From: Certhia americana
Taxonomy: Eukaryota > Chordata > Aves > Passeriformes > Certhiidae
Assembly: GCA_018697195.1 (NCBI GenBank)
Contig: CM031878.1
Location: 65,355,401-65,419,400 of the forward strand
DNA: 64,000 nucleotides
Direction: 5' to 3'
Shown here: piece after piece, positions 62,010 to 64,000 of the stretch
Layout: each line of letters starts with the position of its first letter
Position numbering within the stretch: the first letter of the stretch is position 1
Position numbers and translations under genes: made by a program
Notes under the pieces: model-generated
What the model saw: the letters and a program-made list of their open reading frames with translations, nothing else
Database searches by the model: none
Told to the model about the DNA's origin: nothing

Positions 62010-63232
62010 ATCATAGAATCATAGAATGGTTTGGGTTGGAAAGGATCTAAAAGATACCTGGTTTCAACTCATGTGCCATGGACAGGGCCACCTTCCACAG
62101 CAGGCTACTCAGATCTCCAAACAACCTGGCCTTGATCACCTTCAGGGATAAATCACTCACAGCTTTCCTGGACCACCTGTTCCCATGCCTCACCACCCTC
62201 ACAGTAAAGAATTTCTTCCTAAAATGTAATCTAAATCTACTGTCTTTCAGTTTAAAGCCATTCCCCCTTGTCCTGTTACTACATGCCCTTGTAAAAATCT
62301 TTCCCCTTCTTTCTTGTAGATTTCCTTCAGTTACTGGAAAGCTGCAATGTGGTGACCCCAAAGCCTTCTCTGCTTCAGCTGAACAGCCCTAATTCTCTCC
62401 GCCCAGTTTCTTCATAGGAGAGGTACTCCATCTTTCTGATTATTTTAGTGGCCTCTTCTGGACTCTCCAAGAGGTGCCCTCCTGCGCTGGGACCCCAGAG
62501 CTGGATGCAGGGTTCCAGGTGGGGTCTCACCAGAGCAGAGAGGAGGGTCAGAATCCCCTCCCTCCCCTGCTGCCCACACTGCTCTGGATACAGCCCTGGA
62601 CACCTTTGGCTTTCTGGGCTGTCAGTGCTCATGGCCAGGTCATGTCCAGCCTCTCAGCCACCAGCACCACCCAGTCCTTCTCACAGGGCTGCTCTCAATC
62701 CCTTCATCCCACAGCCTGGACTATTACCAGGGGCTGTCCCAAACCAGGGGCAGTGCCTGGCACTTGGCCTTGTTGAACCACATGAGATTCTCACGGGCCT
62801 ATTTCTCAAGCTTGGTCAGATCTCTCTGGATGACATCCCATCCTTCAGGAGTGCCACTACACCACTCAGCTTGGTGTCATCTGCACATTTGCTGACAGGG
62901 GCACATGATTTCTTCATGTATGCCATGAATATGTTAAATAACAGAAGTCACAATATGAACCCCTGAGGGACACCAGCTGTTACTGATGTCCTTTGGAACT
63001 CTGAGCCATTGACCTCCACCCTCTGCATGTGACTATCCAAGCAATTCTTTATGCACCTGCAAGTCACTCATCAGATCAAGCTCCCTCCAATCTGGAGTGA
63101 ATGATGTTTTGGGGGACAGTGTCTAAAGCTTTGCAGAAGTCCAGACAAAAAAACATCCCTAACCCTTCCACTGTCCACTTTTCACTCCACTGTGGAATGC
63201 CATTAGGCTGTTCAGGCAGGACTTGACCTCAG
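62010..63232 (-). mobile_element. CR1 LINE, 5'-truncated, about 1.2 kb, reverse strand
   Basis: Left edge ATCATAGAATCATAGAATGG is the CR1 3' end in reverse complement. The reverse-strand frames keep the C-terminal half of ORF2: TLLSALVRPHLEPCIQLWGP, ATKIIRKMEYLSYEE, ELGLFS (62375-62632), and FRKKFFTVRVVRHGN (62047-62361). Further 5' (62640-63230) the sequence follows the consensus through the LVEPHEI, LNKAKC-type and FADD-region blocks, read through frameshifts. It stops near 63232 at the equivalent of the GQVLPD block, upstream of which nothing matches. The forward 172-codon frame (62448-62966), the longest in the window, is its antisense shadow. Confidence 0.95.
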
Positions 63233-63772
63233 TGTATCTGTGTGATATTCAGCTTTCAGACATCCACATATTAGATCTGCCCAGGACTGAGTCTGTGATG
63301 CACATACATGTTGAATCAGAACACAGAACAGATTTCAGCTCTTGTATTGCAGCCATCAAATATTACTTCAAAGTCATTTCTGCTTTTTCTATTTCTTTCT
63401 GTGCCAGTCATTCACAACCTCCCAGAGTCAGAACTAGATGGGGGAAAAAATTCTGACGCTGCTCTGAAGGGTCTGGGAAGGAAGCGGCAAGGAAGTCATA
63501 GAATGAAAAGAGCTCAGTACATTTTAACAGTACTAGCTCAGGATATCTCTTATGACCATATCCAAAATTATTTCAGCTTTAACTATCCCCTACTTGCCAT
63601 AAAATGGTCTTAATCCTCACCAAGCTTAGATTGCTGGAAACTAGTTTGCTTGGCATAACCCTAGTTTTATTTTAATTTACACATGGTAAGACACTACCTA
63701 GAAGGGATTTTATAGATTAAATTGCATTTCATTTTATAGTATCTTTTTTACCATCTATTAGAAAAACTGTTT

Positions 63773-63778
<6 letters not shown>
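63233..63778. other. Unique sequence, no gene seen
   Basis: The forward frames of 77 and 101 codons (63223-63613) overlap in different frames and resemble no family. Confidence 0.5.

Positions 63779-63823
<45 letters not shown>
63779..63823. repeat. (TA)n dinucleotide array, about 22 units
   Basis: 45 bases of perfect alternating A/T near the right edge of the window. Confidence 0.97.
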
Positions 63824-63826
<3 letters not shown>

Positions 63827-64000
63827 AGTTAGTAGTAAGGATAAACGGTATAGGTACATTTCAAACAAACAAGAGATATTTGTCGCAAATACTTAGGTAA
63901 GAAATTATACTGAAATCCACAAGAATAATAAGCATTCTTTGCAGGTTTTTTTGCAATTTCTAGTGAGTGTTGTTTGATGTGATTAGAAATAAAACACTAT
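63824..64000. other. Right edge, nothing recognised
   Basis: AT-rich sequence without a gene or repeat that I can name. Confidence 0.5.

Noticed and set aside
62448..62966. 172-codon forward frame, the longest in the window
   Set aside because: It is antisense to a clear CR1 ORF2 remnant on the reverse strand; its openness comes from the CR1's composition.

Overview
This window looks like non-coding nuclear DNA from a bird, probably a songbird. It is AT-rich. I found no open reading frame that reads as a host gene, no exon chain, and no tRNA, rRNA, CRISPR or prokaryotic operon structure. The avian assignment rests on many fragments of the CR1 LINE, whose 3' end carries the bird-type ATTCTATG(A) repeats, and on several retroviral solo LTRs of the styles seen in passerine genomes. 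It is an inference from repeat content, not from a marker gene. The longest frames (172, 151, 131, 129, 124 and 119 residues) are antisense to CR1, lie in GC-rich LTR-associated DNA, run through low-complexity sequence, or have no recognisable domain. The window is best read as an intergenic desert or part of a very long intron.

Layout. 1-9.6 kb is AT-rich unique sequence with an A run, a (TA)n and an (AAT)n array. 9.64-10.0 kb holds a reverse-strand LTR-like block. 10.85-10.97 kb is a strongly G/T-asymmetric tract. 12.47-12.90 kb is a reverse-strand CR1. 13.67-13.90 kb carries neighbouring (GATA)20 and (GGTT)11 arrays. 16.44-16.87 kb is an internally deleted forward CR1. 19.16-19.77 kb is a reverse-strand LTR with a TATA box and poly(A) signal, next to a GC-rich tract. 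21.80-23.35 kb, 30.2-30.74 kb and 47.47-48.44 kb are three copies of one LTR family (reverse, reverse, forward). 26.11-26.53 kb is a (TCAC)n array abutting a forward CR1. Further CR1 pieces lie at 37.1, 41.0-41.6, 46.0, about 50.1, 51.4 and 62.0-63.2 kb. A (CA)23 array and a CCAAT-rich LTR sit at 55.44-55.87 kb. A 209-bp (TATTA)n array is at 60.3 kb. A solo LTR with an intact 5-bp target-site duplication is at 61.18-61.92 kb, and a (TA)n array closes the window at 63.8 kb.

No set of genes works together here, and I found no undescribed biological system. What merits a second look is repeat biology: the clean solo LTR and its duplication, the three-copy LTR family with a variable GC-rich core, the CR1 whose 3' end appears to have seeded a (GGTTT)n array, the CR1 with its middle missing, the LTR whose U3 repeats a CCAAT/GC-box module, the long TATTA array, and two perfect palindromes or hairpins in unique sequence. 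The stretches between repeats may contain conserved regulatory elements, which cannot be shown from one sequence.
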